From Caulobacterales bacterium (GTDB lineage Bacteria; Pseudomonadota; Alphaproteobacteria; Caulobacterales; Aquidulcibacteraceae), in NCBI GenBank assembly GCA_017303355.1, contig JAFLCU010000018.1:1-62452 (forward strand): 62,452 nucleotides of DNA, in the 5' to 3' direction. A program made the position numbers and the translations under genes. The notes under the pieces were generated by a model. That model was not told the origin of the DNA. It saw only the letters and a program-made list of their open reading frames with translations, and made no database searches. How positions within the stretch are numbered: position 1 is the first letter of the stretch; each line of letters begins with the position of its first letter. Positions 1 through 7,809 of the stretch are shown one piece after another.

Positions 1-285
1 CGCAGCGGCCCGCGTGAAGGCGGCGGCGGCTTCGGCGGCGGCGATCGCCCCCCGCGTCAGCCCCTGGGCGATCCGCAAGATGGCGTCGTGAAATTCTTCA
101 ACGGCGCGCGCGGCTTCGGCTTCATCACGCCGGACGGCGGCGGCGCGGACGTGTTCGTCCACGTGAGCGCCGTTGAGCGTGCGGGCCTGACGCAACTCGT
201 CGAAGGCCAACGCGTGAACTTCCAGACCCTGCCCGACACGAAGGGCAAAGGTCCGAAGGCCGTGAACCTGAAGGTCAACGACTAA
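1..285 (+). CDS. Cold-shock domain protein (5' partial)
   Basis: Nucleic-acid-binding cold-shock (CspA-type) protein, cut by the left edge of the window. The frame is open from base 1 with no start codon in view. It first encodes a Gly/Arg/Pro-rich linker (about 28 residues) and then a cold-shock domain. That domain shows the RNP1-like stretch NGARGFGFITPD and the RNP2-like stretch DVFVHVSAV, which bind single-stranded RNA or DNA. The glycine-rich linker ahead of the domain suggests either a long-tailed Csp or the second domain of a two-domain Csp of the kind known in Caulobacter relatives; which one cannot be told from here. A GTG at 88 could start a minimal protein, but the frame continues upstream. 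A strong intrinsic terminator follows. Confidence 0.9.
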   Translation, partial: RSGPREGGGGFGGGDRPPRQPLGDPQDGVVKFFNGARGFGFITPDGGGADVFVHVSAVERAGLTQLVEGQRVNFQTLPDTKGKGPKAVNLKVND

Positions 286-308
286 GCTTCGCGCCTCGCG
301 CAAGATCG

Positions 309-338
309 AAGGCCCGCCGGAAACGGCGGGCCTTTTTA
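309..338 (+). terminator. Intrinsic terminator of the cold-shock gene
   Basis: A perfect 9 bp GC stem (ggcccgccg / cggcgggcc, 311-332) with a short GAAA-type loop is followed by five T residues. It lies 25 bases after the cold-shock stop codon. Confidence 0.9.
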
Positions 339-398
339 TTCGCACCAACAGCAAAATCAGCGTCAGCCAGAGCCCGCCGAACGCCCGCACCAGCGCAG

Positions 399-1442
399 CT
401 ATTGCAGCGGGATGAAGATTTCGATGCGCTGTGGCGCGCTGCCGTCAGCGGCCGGCGGCGGCGCTTCGTGTACGACTTCCCATGGATAGCCGTTCTCACG
501 CATCGGCACGCGATGCGCCTGGAGATAGGCGTTCATCTGAAGATACGCTGTACGCACCTGCGCGCGCGAGCCTTCCACCAGTACATGCATCGCCTCGCCC
601 GACGGCGTTTGGCCAAGCTGCACGCCGACGACGCTGAGCGGCGTCGGGCCCGAAAATGGGTAGCCGACACGGAAGCTCATGCGATTGGTGTTGGTGTCGA
701 AATCCGTCACCACGCGCACCAACGGCCCCGCCTGTGTCAGGCTGTAATCGCCCATGAAACCGCGCACCTGGTCCACGCCGCGCGTTTCGGCGCGGGTGAT
801 TTCATCGAGGTCGGTCGCGGAGGTTTCCACCGTCGTATAGACGAAATTCTGCGGCTCGATCGTGTCGAACATCGGGTTCAAGCCCTCGAAATCGACATTT
901 GGCAATTGCTCGGCCAGCGTTTTCAAGCGAGCCAACCCGCTATCCAATTCGCTTTGCACCATGCCGCGCAAGATCAGATTCATGTAGCGGCACGGCACGT
1001 TGATCCAGCCTTCGCCGCATACGGCCGTGACCGTCCATGTCACCAGCGTGCCGCCTTCCTCGCGGCGCATCTCGATCAAGGAATTAAGCGTGGCGCGCTC
1101 GCCGATCTCGAGGATGCTGCCAACTTCCTCGTTCTCGCTTGAGCTGACGATCGACATCCGGCCCGCGCCGACTTCACGCACATTGCTGGTCCAGCGCATG
1201 GATTGACCTTCGCCGGGCTCGCCTGAGAACGCGTAGTCGGCGTCCGGGTCACGCGCGTAATAGGGTGACCATTCCTTGGCGATGCGCAGGTCGTTGACCA
1301 TGGCGAACACGGCCGCGCGCGGGCGCTCGACGGTCGCGCTGCGCGTCACCTCAAGATCGTTGGGCAGCAGGAATTGGCCCACGCCAAACAGCGCGCCGCA
1401 AATCAGCGCGACCACCAGCAAAAATCCGAGAAACCACCTCAT
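399..1442 (-). CDS. SRPBCC-fold plus GyrI-like two-domain protein, membrane-anchored
   Basis: A 347-residue protein. Residues 1-28 form a hydrophobic signal or anchor segment. Residues about 30-180 look like a START/SRPBCC polyketide-cyclase-like domain (pattern VERPRAAVFAMVNDL...WSPYYARDPD), a fold that binds hydrophobic ligands. Residues about 195-345 look like a GyrI-like/AraC effector-binding small-molecule domain. Fusions of this kind occur in proteobacteria but have no firmly assigned function. No catalytic residues can be claimed. It is transcribed alone towards the cold-shock terminator. Domain calls rest on pattern recognition only. Confidence 0.75.
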   Translation of the reverse strand: MRWFLGFLLVVALICGALFGVGQFLLPNDLEVTRSATVERPRAAVFAMVNDLRIAKEWSPYYARDPDADYAFSGEPGEGQSMRWTSNVREVGAGRMSIVSSSENEEVGSILEIGERATLNSLIEMRREEGGTLVTWTVTAVCGEGWINVPCRYMNLILRGMVQSELDSGLARLKTLAEQLPNVDFEGLNPMFDTIEPQNFVYTTVETSATDLDEITRAETRGVDQVRGFMGDYSLTQAGPLVRVVTDFDTNTNRMSFRVGYPFSGPTPLSVVGVQLGQTPSGEAMHVLVEGSRAQVRTAYLQMNAYLQAHRVPMRENGYPWEVVHEAPPPAADGSAPQRIEIFIPLQ

Positions 1443-1654
1443 GCGCCGCCCCCCGCGCGGAAGCGTAAGGCCTTATCACCAGAGCGAAATCCACGCCACG
1501 CGCGACCATGCACGCGAGCAAGCGCACGCTCTCTCTCGCGCCAAGCGCGAACCTTTACCTTAATCTTGAGCGCCATCACCCAACCCGGATAGCGCCCGCC
1601 CAGCCAAAGGCTGGTTACCACAGGGAAATGCGCCGGTCAGCCCGGCGCTGCATG
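1443..1654. other. Intergenic region without recognisable gene
   Basis: About 210 bases between the SRPBCC/GyrI gene and the chorismate mutase gene. Short open frames here have composition typical of antisense or random high-GC frames and lack ribosome-binding sites. The segment probably holds the promoter of the SRPBCC gene; no clear -35/-10 pair stands out. Confidence 0.4.
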
Positions 1655-2002
1655 TTAGGAGCGCGTCGCGTCCCAGACGTCGAATTCGTAAGCGATGCAG
1701 CGTTCCATCATTTCGCGCCAAACCGGCTCGGCGATCGCCCAGGACAGGCCACGCTTTTCGGCCTCGGCCTTCACATTGGCCAGCACCTGGTTGATCCGCG
1801 CCTCGTCGCGCACTACCGACCGGCTCGGCTTGATGCGGGCGGCGGCGTCCATATAGCCCTGCCGGCGCGCGATCAGCTCCACCAACAGACGGTCGATTTC
1901 ATCCACGCCAGCGCGGACATCGAGCATCGTTTGGCAATCGATCGGATCGTGCGCGGTGAAGCCGCGGAAAGCCTTCGGGGCAAGAGGGCGAGCATCATCC
2001 AT
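1655..2002 (-). CDS. Chorismate mutase (AroQ type)
   Basis: A 115-residue AroQ-type helical chorismate mutase, which rearranges chorismate to prephenate for phenylalanine and tyrosine synthesis. The visible pattern is an N-terminal helix with RAGVDEIDRLLVELIARR, then KPSRSVVRDEARINQVL and a C-terminal helix WREMMERCIAYE. These supply the Arg, Lys and Glu residues typical of AroQ active sites. The frame extends further upstream, but the start at 2002 is preferred because AGAGAAG lies just ahead of it and the family starts near the first helix. It stands alone next to a small hypothetical gene, not in an aromatic operon. A salicylate or isochorismate-pyruvate lyase role (PchB-like) is a less likely alternative. 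Confidence 0.85.
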   Translation of the reverse strand: MDDARPLAPKAFRGFTAHDPIDCQTMLDVRAGVDEIDRLLVELIARRQGYMDAAARIKPSRSVVRDEARINQVLANVKAEAEKRGLSWAIAEPVWREMMERCIAYEFDVWDATRS

Positions 2003-2057
2003 GCGGCTTCTCTGGCGTGCTGAAGCGGCCCCGTCCAGTGGGCGCGGGGCCGCAGGG

Positions 2058-2354
2058 TCACTTGGGCGGGAACAGGTCGCTATTGAGCAAATCATTGCCC
2101 AGGAAGTCACCCAAAATTCCGAGTTCGATGACGCCAATTCCCTCGATTTCAGCGGCGATCCGCATCGCCAAACCGCTGCGCGCCTCGGGCGGCGGCGTGG
2201 TCACCAAGCTGAGCATCACCCGATCGTCACGATTGCGCGCAAACCGCCGCGCCAACGCCTCAAACGCTTGCTTCGCCTGCTCCTGCGTCTCCGGATCGGC
2301 GCGCCGCAGACGCTCGCGCGCGTCCGGCGGCAAAATCACATAAGCTCTCAGCAT
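2058..2354 (-). CDS. Small conserved-looking hypothetical protein
   Basis: A 98-residue soluble protein beginning MLRAYVILPPDARERLRR, with a helical N-terminal half and a short hydrophobic strand region (RVMLSLVTTPPPEA). It is not recognised. It sits 55 bases upstream of the chorismate mutase gene on the same strand and may be co-transcribed with it. Codon use matches its neighbours, and the frame has no in-frame stop over nearly 300 bases. Those facts are the basis for calling it real; no motif was found. Confidence 0.5.
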   Translation of the reverse strand: MLRAYVILPPDARERLRRADPETQEQAKQAFEALARRFARNRDDRVMLSLVTTPPPEARSGLAMRIAAEIEGIGVIELGILGDFLGNDLLNSDLFPPK

Positions 2355-2402
2355 CCCCGACGACCTCTCGATGTTCCCCCCATGCCCCGGTTGATGAAAG
2401 CA

Positions 2403-2870
2403 TCAGTTCGGCCCAGGCGGCCCGCCTGACATCACACGCGCCGCCACGTGGCAGGGCTCGGCATCGCACGCGTAAAGCCAGACGCGCACATAATGCTCCC
2501 CTGTTTGTGTTGGCGTGATCTCTACAAAAGGCGTGTCATCGCGCGCTGCGTCGCGCTGCACGAACGCGCCGTCCGCGGCGTAGATCTCCATATCGAGATC
2601 GCCGCAGGCGTCGCTGCACGCGCCATAAATCCGGTATGCGACCCCAGCCCGCAGGAACACAGGCCACAGATGTGGCTGATTCAGCCAAAGCGGCGTTTCA
2701 AGATCGGGGATAACGCGCTCGCGCGCGTACCCGGCGGCTTGATGCACGGACATTCCGTGTTCCAAATAAGCGCGCACTTGGCCGCGCTCATCCTGCGCGG
2801 CCGCAGCCTGTGCTGATAGCACCGTCATGGCTAGCCCGGCGCTTACAAGCGCCCGGTCCCACCCGCGCAT
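2403..2870 (-). CDS. Secreted protein with pre-peptidase-like C-terminal region
   Basis: A 155-residue protein starting MRGWDRALVSAG, with a Sec signal peptide ending near AQAAAAQ (about residue 25). The mature part resembles the bacterial pre-peptidase C-terminal/beta-sandwich type (DLDMEIYAADGAFVQRD...TGEHYVRVWLY). Four cysteines probably form two disulfides (CSDACGD and CDAEPC). The start at 2870 is chosen over the longer frame (to 2930) because the signal peptide begins there and GGGGAG lies upstream. It is divergent from uvrC. The function is unknown; an extracytoplasmic location is inferred from the signal peptide. Confidence 0.65.
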   Translation of the reverse strand: MRGWDRALVSAGLAMTVLSAQAAAAQDERGQVRAYLEHGMSVHQAAGYARERVIPDLETPLWLNQPHLWPVFLRAGVAYRIYGACSDACGDLDMEIYAADGAFVQRDAARDDTPFVEITPTQTGEHYVRVWLYACDAEPCHVAARVMSGGPPGPN

Positions 2871-2976
2871 TGGCTCGCTCCCCTTCTGGGCGAATTTTCC
2901 ATGGCTAAAGCCACAGAGCGTTGGGATCAAGCGCCAACAGTCCCCATTTGGTTTGGTCTAGTATGCAGACTCACAG

Positions 2977-5073
2977 ATGAGCGGCGCCGACAAACCCACC
3001 CTGCCCGAACTTGAGGGCCTGCCCGGCGAGGACGCGCCGACGCCGGAGCTGAAAGGCATCGAGGCGATCCGCGACGCGTGGAAGCGCATGCCGGCCAAGC
3101 CCGGCGTCTATCGCATGCTCGGCGCCGACGGCGAGGTGCTCTACGTCGGCAAGGCCAAGAGTCTGAAAAATCGGGTCTCGATGTATGCGCAGGGCCGCGG
3201 CCACACCAACGCGATCTATCGGATGATCCATCAGACGGCGTCGATGGAGATCATCGTCACCGCGACCGAAACCGAAGCGCTGCTGCTCGAAACCAACATG
3301 ATCAAGCGGCTGAAGCCGCGCTACAATGTGCTGATGCGGGATGACAAAAGCTTCCCGTACATCGCCATCCGCACCGATCATGAATTCGCGGCGCTGCAAA
3401 AGCATCGCGGAGCCAAAAGCTTCAAAGGCAAATTCTACGGGCCCTTCGCCAGCGCCGGCGCCGTCAACCGCACGCTCAACACGCTGCAGAAAGCCTTCCT
3501 GCTGCGCTCGTGCTCGGATTCCACCTTCAGCGGCCGCATGCGCCCCTGCATGCTGTTTCAGATCAAACGATGCGCGGGCCCGTGCGTTGGGCTCGTGAAC
3601 GAGCAGGAATATGCAGCACTGGTGAAAGATAGCGTCGACTTCCTCGAAGGCCGCTCCGTGCAATTGCAGGATCGCTTGGCCGAGGAGATGCGCGACGCCG
3701 CCGAAAAGCTCGAGTTCGAACACGCCGCGCGCTTGCGCAACCGCATCCGCGCGCTGGCCAGCGTGCGCGCCGCGCAAGGCATCAATCCCTCCACCTTCGA
3801 CGAAGCCGACGTGTTCGCGCTGCACAACGAAGGCGGCCAATCCTGTATTCAGGTGTTCTTCTTCCGCGCCAGCCAGAACTGGGGTAACCGCGCCTATTTC
3901 CCGCGCCACAATGTCGAAGAAGCGCCGGCGGAAATCCTCTCGGCCTTCCTCGCGCAATTCTACGACGACCGCGAACCACCGAAACTTGTGCTCACCAGCA
4001 TCGAACCAACGGATCGCGAATTGCTCGAAGAAGCGCTCTGCCTCCGCGCCGATTGCAAAATCGAGATCCGCAAGCCAGAGCGCGGTGAGAAACGCGAGAT
4101 CGTCGAAGCCGCGTTGCTCAATGCACGCGAAGCGCTGGGCCGCCGCATGGCCGAAACCGGCAGCGTCGCGAAATTGCTGGACGGCGTGCAAGAAGTGTTC
4201 GGCCTCGCGCAGCGCCCTGAACGCATCGAGGTGTACGACAATTCCCACATCCAAGGCGCGAACGCGCTCGGCGCCATGATTGTCGCCGGCCCCGAAGGTT
4301 TCACGAAGAACCAGTACCGCAAGTTCAACATGAAGACCGAGGAATTCGGCGGCGACGATTTCGCGATGATGAAAGCGATGATCCGGCGGCGGTTTGCACG
4401 GATGTTGGCGGAGCGTGAAGAAGAGCCCTCCCCCCTTGCGGGGGAGGGCTGGGAGGGGGGGCGTTCCGACGCGCTCGAGTCCGCAAGCAACAGCACGACT
4501 GAACGCCCCCCACCCCCTGCCCCCGCCCCGCAAGGGGGCGGGGGTGCAGTCGAGAATGGCGGCGTCGACTTCTCCAAGGAGCGCGACGTCGAAGCGCCCG
4601 ACACAAAATTCGCCGCCTGGCCCGATCTCGTGCTGATCGACGGCGGCGAAGGCCAGCTCAATGCGGCGCTCGACGCGCTGCAAGAACTCGGTCTCAAAAA
4701 CAATATCCGCATCGCCGGCATCGCCAAGGGCGTGGACCGCGACGCGGGCCGCGAGCGTTTCTTCATTCCCGGGCGCGCGCCATTCCGGCTCGACGAGAAA
4801 AGCCCCGTCCTCTACTACCTGCAACGGTTGCGTGACGAAGCTCACCGCTTCGCCATCGGCGCCCATCGCGGCAAACGCAGCGCCAGCATCGCGAAGAACC
4901 CGCTCGACGAAATCGGCGGCATCGGCCCTGCGCGCAAACGCGCGTTGCTCGATCGCTTCGGTTCAGCGCGCGGCGTTTCGCGAGCGGGCTTGGCGGAGTT
5001 AGAAGGCGTCGAAGGCGTGAATAAGGAATTGGCGAAGCGCATCTATGATTTCTTCCACGACAACAAACGCTGA
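2977..5073 (+). CDS. uvrC: UvrABC excinuclease subunit C, with in-frame palindromic insertion
   Basis: Nucleotide-excision-repair nuclease that makes both incisions around UvrA/B-recognised lesions. Residues about 35-115 are the GIY-YIG 3'-incision nuclease (KPGVYRMLGADGEVLYVGKA). Residues about 220-258 are the UVR domain that contacts UvrB. Residues about 410 onward are the RNase H-like 5'-incision domain (EVYDNSHIQG, then PDLVLIDGGEGQLNAA). The C-terminus has the helix-hairpin-helix repeats (DEIGGIGPARKRALL, LEGVEGVNKELAKRI). At 698 residues it is longer than usual. Part of the excess is residues about 484-527, encoded by a GC-rich palindromic repeat element lying between the Arg-rich helix and the PDLVLIDGG strand. 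The frame is preserved through it, so the protein is probably functional. pgsA follows after 3 bases. Confidence 0.97.
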   Translation: MSGADKPTLPELEGLPGEDAPTPELKGIEAIRDAWKRMPAKPGVYRMLGADGEVLYVGKAKSLKNRVSMYAQGRGHTNAIYRMIHQTASMEIIVTATETEALLLETNMIKRLKPRYNVLMRDDKSFPYIAIRTDHEFAALQKHRGAKSFKGKFYGPFASAGAVNRTLNTLQKAFLLRSCSDSTFSGRMRPCMLFQIKRCAGPCVGLVNEQEYAALVKDSVDFLEGRSVQLQDRLAEEMRDAAEKLEFEHAARLRNRIRALASVRAAQGINPSTFDEADVFALHNEGGQSCIQVFFFRASQNWGNRAYFPRHNVEEAPAEILSAFLAQFYDDREPPKLVLTSIEPTDRELLEEALCLRADCKIEIRKPERGEKREIVEAALLNAREALGRRMAETGSVAKLLDGVQEVFGLAQRPERIEVYDNSHIQGANALGAMIVAGPEGFTKNQYRKFNMKTEEFGGDDFAMMKAMIRRRFARMLAEREEEPSPLAGEGWEGGRSDALESASNSTTERPPPPAPAPQGGGGAVENGGVDFSKERDVEAPDTKFAAWPDLVLIDGGEGQLNAALDALQELGLKNNIRIAGIAKGVDRDAGRERFFIPGRAPFRLDEKSPVLYYLQRLRDEAHRFAIGAHRGKRSASIAKNPLDEIGGIGPARKRALLDRFGSARGVSRAGLAELEGVEGVNKELAKRIYDFFHDNKR
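4425..4551. repeat. GC-rich palindromic element inserted in uvrC
   Basis: Two hairpin-forming ends (CCCTCCCCCCTTGCGGGG... and ...CCCCGCAAGGGGGCGGGGG) are inverted copies of one another around a central spacer of about 45 bases. The architecture matches the intergenic elements at 18365-18507, 37694-37820 and 38931-39056. It is translated in frame as a Gly/Pro-rich stretch within UvrC. Confidence 0.85.
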
Positions 5074-5076
5074 GAG

Positions 5077-5670
5077 ATGAAGAACCTTCCCACCCTCCTC
5101 ACAGCGTTCCGCATCATCGCCGCGCCCGTGCTCGCCGCGCTCGTGCTCTACGCGTCGACGCTGCTTTACGGCGACCCCTATCTCGCGGGATTCATCTACG
5201 CGCTCACCTTCCTGCTCTTCGTGATCGCCGCGCTCACCGATTGGCTCGACGGCTGGCTCGCGCGCAAGCTCGACGCGGTGACGCCGCTGGGCGCAGCGCT
5301 CGATCACGCGGCCGACAAAGTTCTGATCACCTGCACGCTGGTCGCGCTCGCCTTCGCGGCGCTGCCGCTTCCGCTCGTCGCCGCTTCCGTGCTGATCCTC
5401 GGTCGCGACGTCGCTGTCGCCGGCTTGCGCGAAGGCATCGCGGCGCAAGGCAAGTCATTGCCCGTCAGCCAACTCGGCAAATGGAAAGCCGCCGCGGAGA
5501 TGGCGGGCGTGGGCGCGTTCCTGGCGTTTCAGACAGCCGCGCTGTTGCGGGCGGACGCCAGCATCGTGCTTGGTTTGAATTGGGCCGCGAGCATCCTCAT
5601 TTGGATCGCGGCGGCGTTGGCGCTGGTGAGCGGCGCGCAATATCTCGGCGCGCTTTTGAAGCGCAATTAG
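5077..5670 (+). CDS. pgsA: CDP-diacylglycerol--glycerol-3-phosphate 3-phosphatidyltransferase
   Basis: Membrane enzyme of 197 residues that makes phosphatidylglycerophosphate, the committed step to phosphatidylglycerol and cardiolipin. The complete CDP-alcohol phosphotransferase signature is visible at about residues 53-78: DWLDGWLAR, eight residues, G, three residues, D, three residues, D (D-x2-DG-x2-AR-x8-G-x3-D-x3-D). Several hydrophobic helices span the rest. The ATG lies 3 bases after the uvrC stop. The uvrC-pgsA pairing is widespread in bacteria, so the two are probably one transcript. Confidence 0.95.
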   Translation: MKNLPTLLTAFRIIAAPVLAALVLYASTLLYGDPYLAGFIYALTFLLFVIAALTDWLDGWLARKLDAVTPLGAALDHAADKVLITCTLVALAFAALPLPLVAASVLILGRDVAVAGLREGIAAQGKSLPVSQLGKWKAAAEMAGVGAFLAFQTAALLRADASIVLGLNWAASILIWIAAALALVSGAQYLGALLKRN

Positions 5671-5747
5671 TCGAGGCGGCCGAACTCGATCAGGTTCAGC
5701 GCGAAGATCGCTACGATAAACAGACCGATGGCGATGAGCGCGGCCAT
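5667..5747 (-). CDS. Possible 26-residue single-pass membrane peptide
   Basis: An open frame encoding MAALIAIGLFIVAIFALNLIEFGRLD, a nearly pure transmembrane helix ending in a short polar tail. Its stop codon overlaps the end of pgsA on the other strand. The reading frame runs upstream to 5861, but only this part looks like protein. The upstream GGGGA is a weak ribosome-binding site. Small single-helix proteins of this kind are common but routinely missed; this one is tentative. Confidence 0.35.
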   Translation of the reverse strand: MAALIAIGLFIVAIFALNLIEFGRLD

Positions 5748-5830
5748 TGGAAATCCCCGGATTCGAACAAGTTGAACCGGCTCTAACCGATCCGCACCGT
5801 CAGAGCCAGAGCAGGGTTGACGCACGCCAA

Positions 5831-5852
5831 TATTCAACCTATTGGTTGAATA
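5831..5852. promoter_or_regulatory. Palindromic operator of the ArsR/SRPBCC operon
   Basis: A perfect inverted repeat, TATTCAACC - TATT - GGTTGAATA, whose last bases run into the ATG of the ArsR-type gene at 5852. The symmetry, position and AT-rich arms are those expected of an operator for a winged-helix dimer. Autorepression by the downstream regulator is inferred. Confidence 0.75.
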
Positions 5853-6178
5853 TGACTGCAATCGCCGCTCTCAACGACACGATGCTGGCCCTCGCGGACC
5901 CGACGCGTCGCGCCATCCTCAGCCGGCTGGCGGCCGGCGAAGCGCGCGTCACCGATCTGGCCGCGCCGTTCGCGATATCGCTGAACGCGGTGTCCAAGCA
6001 CATCCGCATCTTGGAGCGGGCGGCGCTGGTGCGCCGGCGCCGATCCGGGCGCGAGCACGTTCTCTCGCTGAACCCCGCCCCGCTCGACCAAGCCGCCGCA
6101 TGGATCGAACAGCAACGCACATTCTGGAACGCCAGCCTCGATGCGCTCGAGCGCGCGCTGGCGGAGCACAAAGATTAG
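5852..6178 (+). CDS. ArsR-family winged-helix transcriptional regulator
   Basis: A 108-residue winged helix-turn-helix regulator. The pattern LADPTRRAILSRLAAGEARVTDLAAPF then SLNAVSKHIRILERAALVRRRRSG is the ArsR DNA-binding domain, with the recognition helix around NAVSKHI. No metal-binding CxC motif is present. It belongs to the metal-independent subgroup usually paired with SRPBCC/AHSA1 genes, and two such genes follow directly. The start at 5852 was chosen because the regulator fold begins there and a perfect palindrome overlaps it. The regulator probably represses its own operon, and the ligand is unknown. Confidence 0.9.
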   Translation: MTAIAALNDTMLALADPTRRAILSRLAAGEARVTDLAAPFAISLNAVSKHIRILERAALVRRRRSGREHVLSLNPAPLDQAAAWIEQQRTFWNASLDALERALAEHKD

Positions 6179-6189
6179 GAGCCCCCATC

Positions 6190-6714
6190 ATGCAACTCGG
6201 CCGCGCCGTCGCGCCTGACACTTTCGTTCTGGAACGCACGCTCAAGGCGCCGATCGACCGCGTCTGGTCCTATTTCGTCGACGGCGACAAACGCAGTCGT
6301 TGGTTCACCGGCGGCGATACGTTCAGCGCCAATGGCCAAGCTTTCAGCATTCTCTTCGCGCACCGCAACATCACCGACGAAAAGCCGCCCGAACGCTGGG
6401 CGCAAATGGAGAGCGGCGAATTTCCGATGACGGGCCGCGTGCTCGCCTTCGATCCTCCGCGCCTGCTCGCGATCACCTGGGGCGATGGCGAAGAGCACGT
6501 CTCCGAGGTGCGCTTCGAATTCACCGCGATCGGCGATGAAACATTGCTCAAGCTGACGCACACCAAGATCGACACAGAAGCAGCGCTGCGCGATTTTGCC
6601 GGCGGCTGGACCGCGCACTTTGAGACACTCGCCACCGTGCTCGCAGGCCAACCCGCCAATCACTTCTGGGCCGACGTCGTCGCCGCACACGAAGCCTACG
6701 AGATCCGCATCTGA
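6190..6714 (+). CDS. SRPBCC (AHSA1-like) protein
   Basis: A 174-residue START-like protein of the AHSA1 (activator of Hsp90 ATPase homologue 1) family. The N-terminal strand-helix pattern FVLERTLKAPIDRVWSYFVDGDKRSRWF is diagnostic, followed by RLLAITWGDGEEHVSEVRFEF and the C-terminal helix GGWTAHFETLATVL. These proteins form a hydrophobic cavity, and the ligand is usually unknown. The start at 6190 lies 11 bases after the ArsR stop with GGAGCCC ahead. The stop overlaps the next start (ATGA), indicating translational coupling. Confidence 0.9.
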   Translation: MQLGRAVAPDTFVLERTLKAPIDRVWSYFVDGDKRSRWFTGGDTFSANGQAFSILFAHRNITDEKPPERWAQMESGEFPMTGRVLAFDPPRLLAITWGDGEEHVSEVRFEFTAIGDETLLKLTHTKIDTEAALRDFAGGWTAHFETLATVLAGQPANHFWADVVAAHEAYEIRI

Positions 6715-7151
6715 TGGCCGATACGCCCGCTATCCGCGTCGAACGCATCATCAAGGCGCCAGCCGAGCGTGTGTTCGACGCATGGCTCGATCCGGTGTGG
6801 ATTGGCCGCTTCATGTTCGGCCCACACTTGCGCGACGAACAGATCGTCAATCTCAGCAATCAGGCGCATGTCGGCGGCGTATTCAATTATCGCGTCACCC
6901 GCCAAGGCGTGGAGATCAATCACACCGGCACGTACCGCGACATCGATCGCCCACGCCGCTTGGTCTTCACTTGGGGCGTCGATGCCGAACAAGGCGATCT
7001 GAGTGTCGTCACGATCGAAATCACGCCGCAGGGCGAAAGCTGCGTTCTGGTGCTTACGCATCGTCTGCACCCGGATTGGGCGGCATACGCTGAACGCACG
7101 CAACAAGGCTGGACCAAGATTGTCGGAGATTTGGCGGGCACCTTGGCCTAG
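6714..7151 (+). CDS. Second SRPBCC (AHSA1-like) protein of the ArsR operon
   Basis: A 145-residue AHSA1/SRPBCC protein (RVERIIKAPAERVFDAWLDPVWIGRFMFGP, then RLVFTWGVDAE, then the C-terminal helix RTQQGWTKIVGDLAGTLA). Its ATG overlaps the TGA of the preceding SRPBCC gene. Two related but diverged copies under one ArsR-type regulator suggest duplication within the operon. The function is probably binding or turnover of a small hydrophobic molecule; no catalytic residues can be assigned. Confidence 0.9.
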   Translation: MADTPAIRVERIIKAPAERVFDAWLDPVWIGRFMFGPHLRDEQIVNLSNQAHVGGVFNYRVTRQGVEINHTGTYRDIDRPRRLVFTWGVDAEQGDLSVVTIEITPQGESCVLVLTHRLHPDWAAYAERTQQGWTKIVGDLAGTLA

Positions 7152-7366
7152 GCCAACTCTATTATTCCGAGCGCCACCGCGAGGAGCGTCGCTCCGGCAG
7201 CAATATAGACCCCGATTATAGCGACATAGGTCACCGGCGAATAAGAACGCAGCACCGGAGGGGCGCCGACAAACTTCGTCGCGCCCGAACGCAAATCTCT
7301 CCAAACCGACCAAAGGCCAACCAGCGCAACCAACGCTGCCAAACCTCGCGCGATCCACTCGATCAT
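7148..7366 (-). CDS. Small two-helix membrane protein
   Basis: A 72-residue protein with a first hydrophobic helix (IARGLAALVALVGLWSVW) and a second near the C-terminus (VTYVAIIGVYIAAGATLLAVAL). Its ATG overlaps the stop of the upstream VOC gene, so the two are probably co-transcribed. It is not recognised beyond being a membrane protein. The start at 7366 (MIEWIARG) is preferred to longer frames because of this overlap. Confidence 0.6.
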   Translation of the reverse strand: MIEWIARGLAALVALVGLWSVWRDLRSGATKFVGAPPVLRSYSPVTYVAIIGVYIAAGATLLAVALGIIELA

Positions 7367-7737
7367 ACGTGCTGCACCACGCTCAGCAGATTCAAATCCG
7401 GATCGTGGAACCACGCGACCTTCGTGCCGTCCGGCGCGGACCATACGCCCTTCGCGTCCTGCACGAGGAACGGATAGCGCGCGAACACGACGCCCTTAGC
7501 GCCCAGCGCATCGATCACCGCATTGATGTCCGTGACGTCGAACGCCAATACGGCGTACGGCGCCGGCACGACGCTTGGTGTCGTGGACAGCCGAATGCGT
7601 AGGTTCTTGGTTTCGAACACCGTCGCGAATTGGTCTTCGCTGATGAATTTGAGCCCGAGCGTGTCTTGATAAAACGCCTTGGCGATCGGCGCTTTCGCCG
7701 TGCCGATCAGCACTGTCGTGTTCGATGAACCCAGCAT
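7363..7737 (-). CDS. VOC-family (glyoxalase/bleomycin-resistance-like) protein
   Basis: A 124-residue single VOC module with the repeated beta-alpha-beta-beta-beta pattern: AKAFYQDTLGLKF, RLSTTPSV, AYAVLAFDVTDINAVIDAL, KVAWFHDPDLNLLSVVQ. The last strand carries the typical D-PDGN-like turn (HDPDLN). VOC proteins bind a divalent metal and act as glyoxalases, dioxygenases or antibiotic-binding proteins; the substrate cannot be told from sequence. The start at 7737 (MLGSSN) is preferred over a GTG/ATG further up because the first strand begins just after it. Confidence 0.85.
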   Translation of the reverse strand: MLGSSNTTVLIGTAKAPIAKAFYQDTLGLKFISEDQFATVFETKNLRIRLSTTPSVVPAPYAVLAFDVTDINAVIDALGAKGVVFARYPFLVQDAKGVWSAPDGTKVAWFHDPDLNLLSVVQHV

Positions 7738-7763
7738 GCGCGCCTCCTGCGGCGCGACACTAG

Positions 7764-7800
7764 CCACAAAACAAAACCGCCGGCCAGTGGCCGGCGGTTC
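7764..7800 (-). terminator. Intrinsic terminator of ftsH
   Basis: A perfect 11 bp stem (7775-7785 with 7789-7799) with a 3-base loop. Read on the minus strand, it is followed by TTTTGTTTTGT. It lies 10 bases after the ftsH stop. Confidence 0.85.
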
Positions 7801-7809
7801 GTTTCGTTC

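Noticed and set aside
2971..4866. A long open frame antisense to uvrC (and similar antisense frames over ftsH, gltB and pheT)
   Set aside because: High-GC codon bias leaves the antisense frame open. The products lack motifs and are rich in Ala, Arg and His, and the sense genes are certain.
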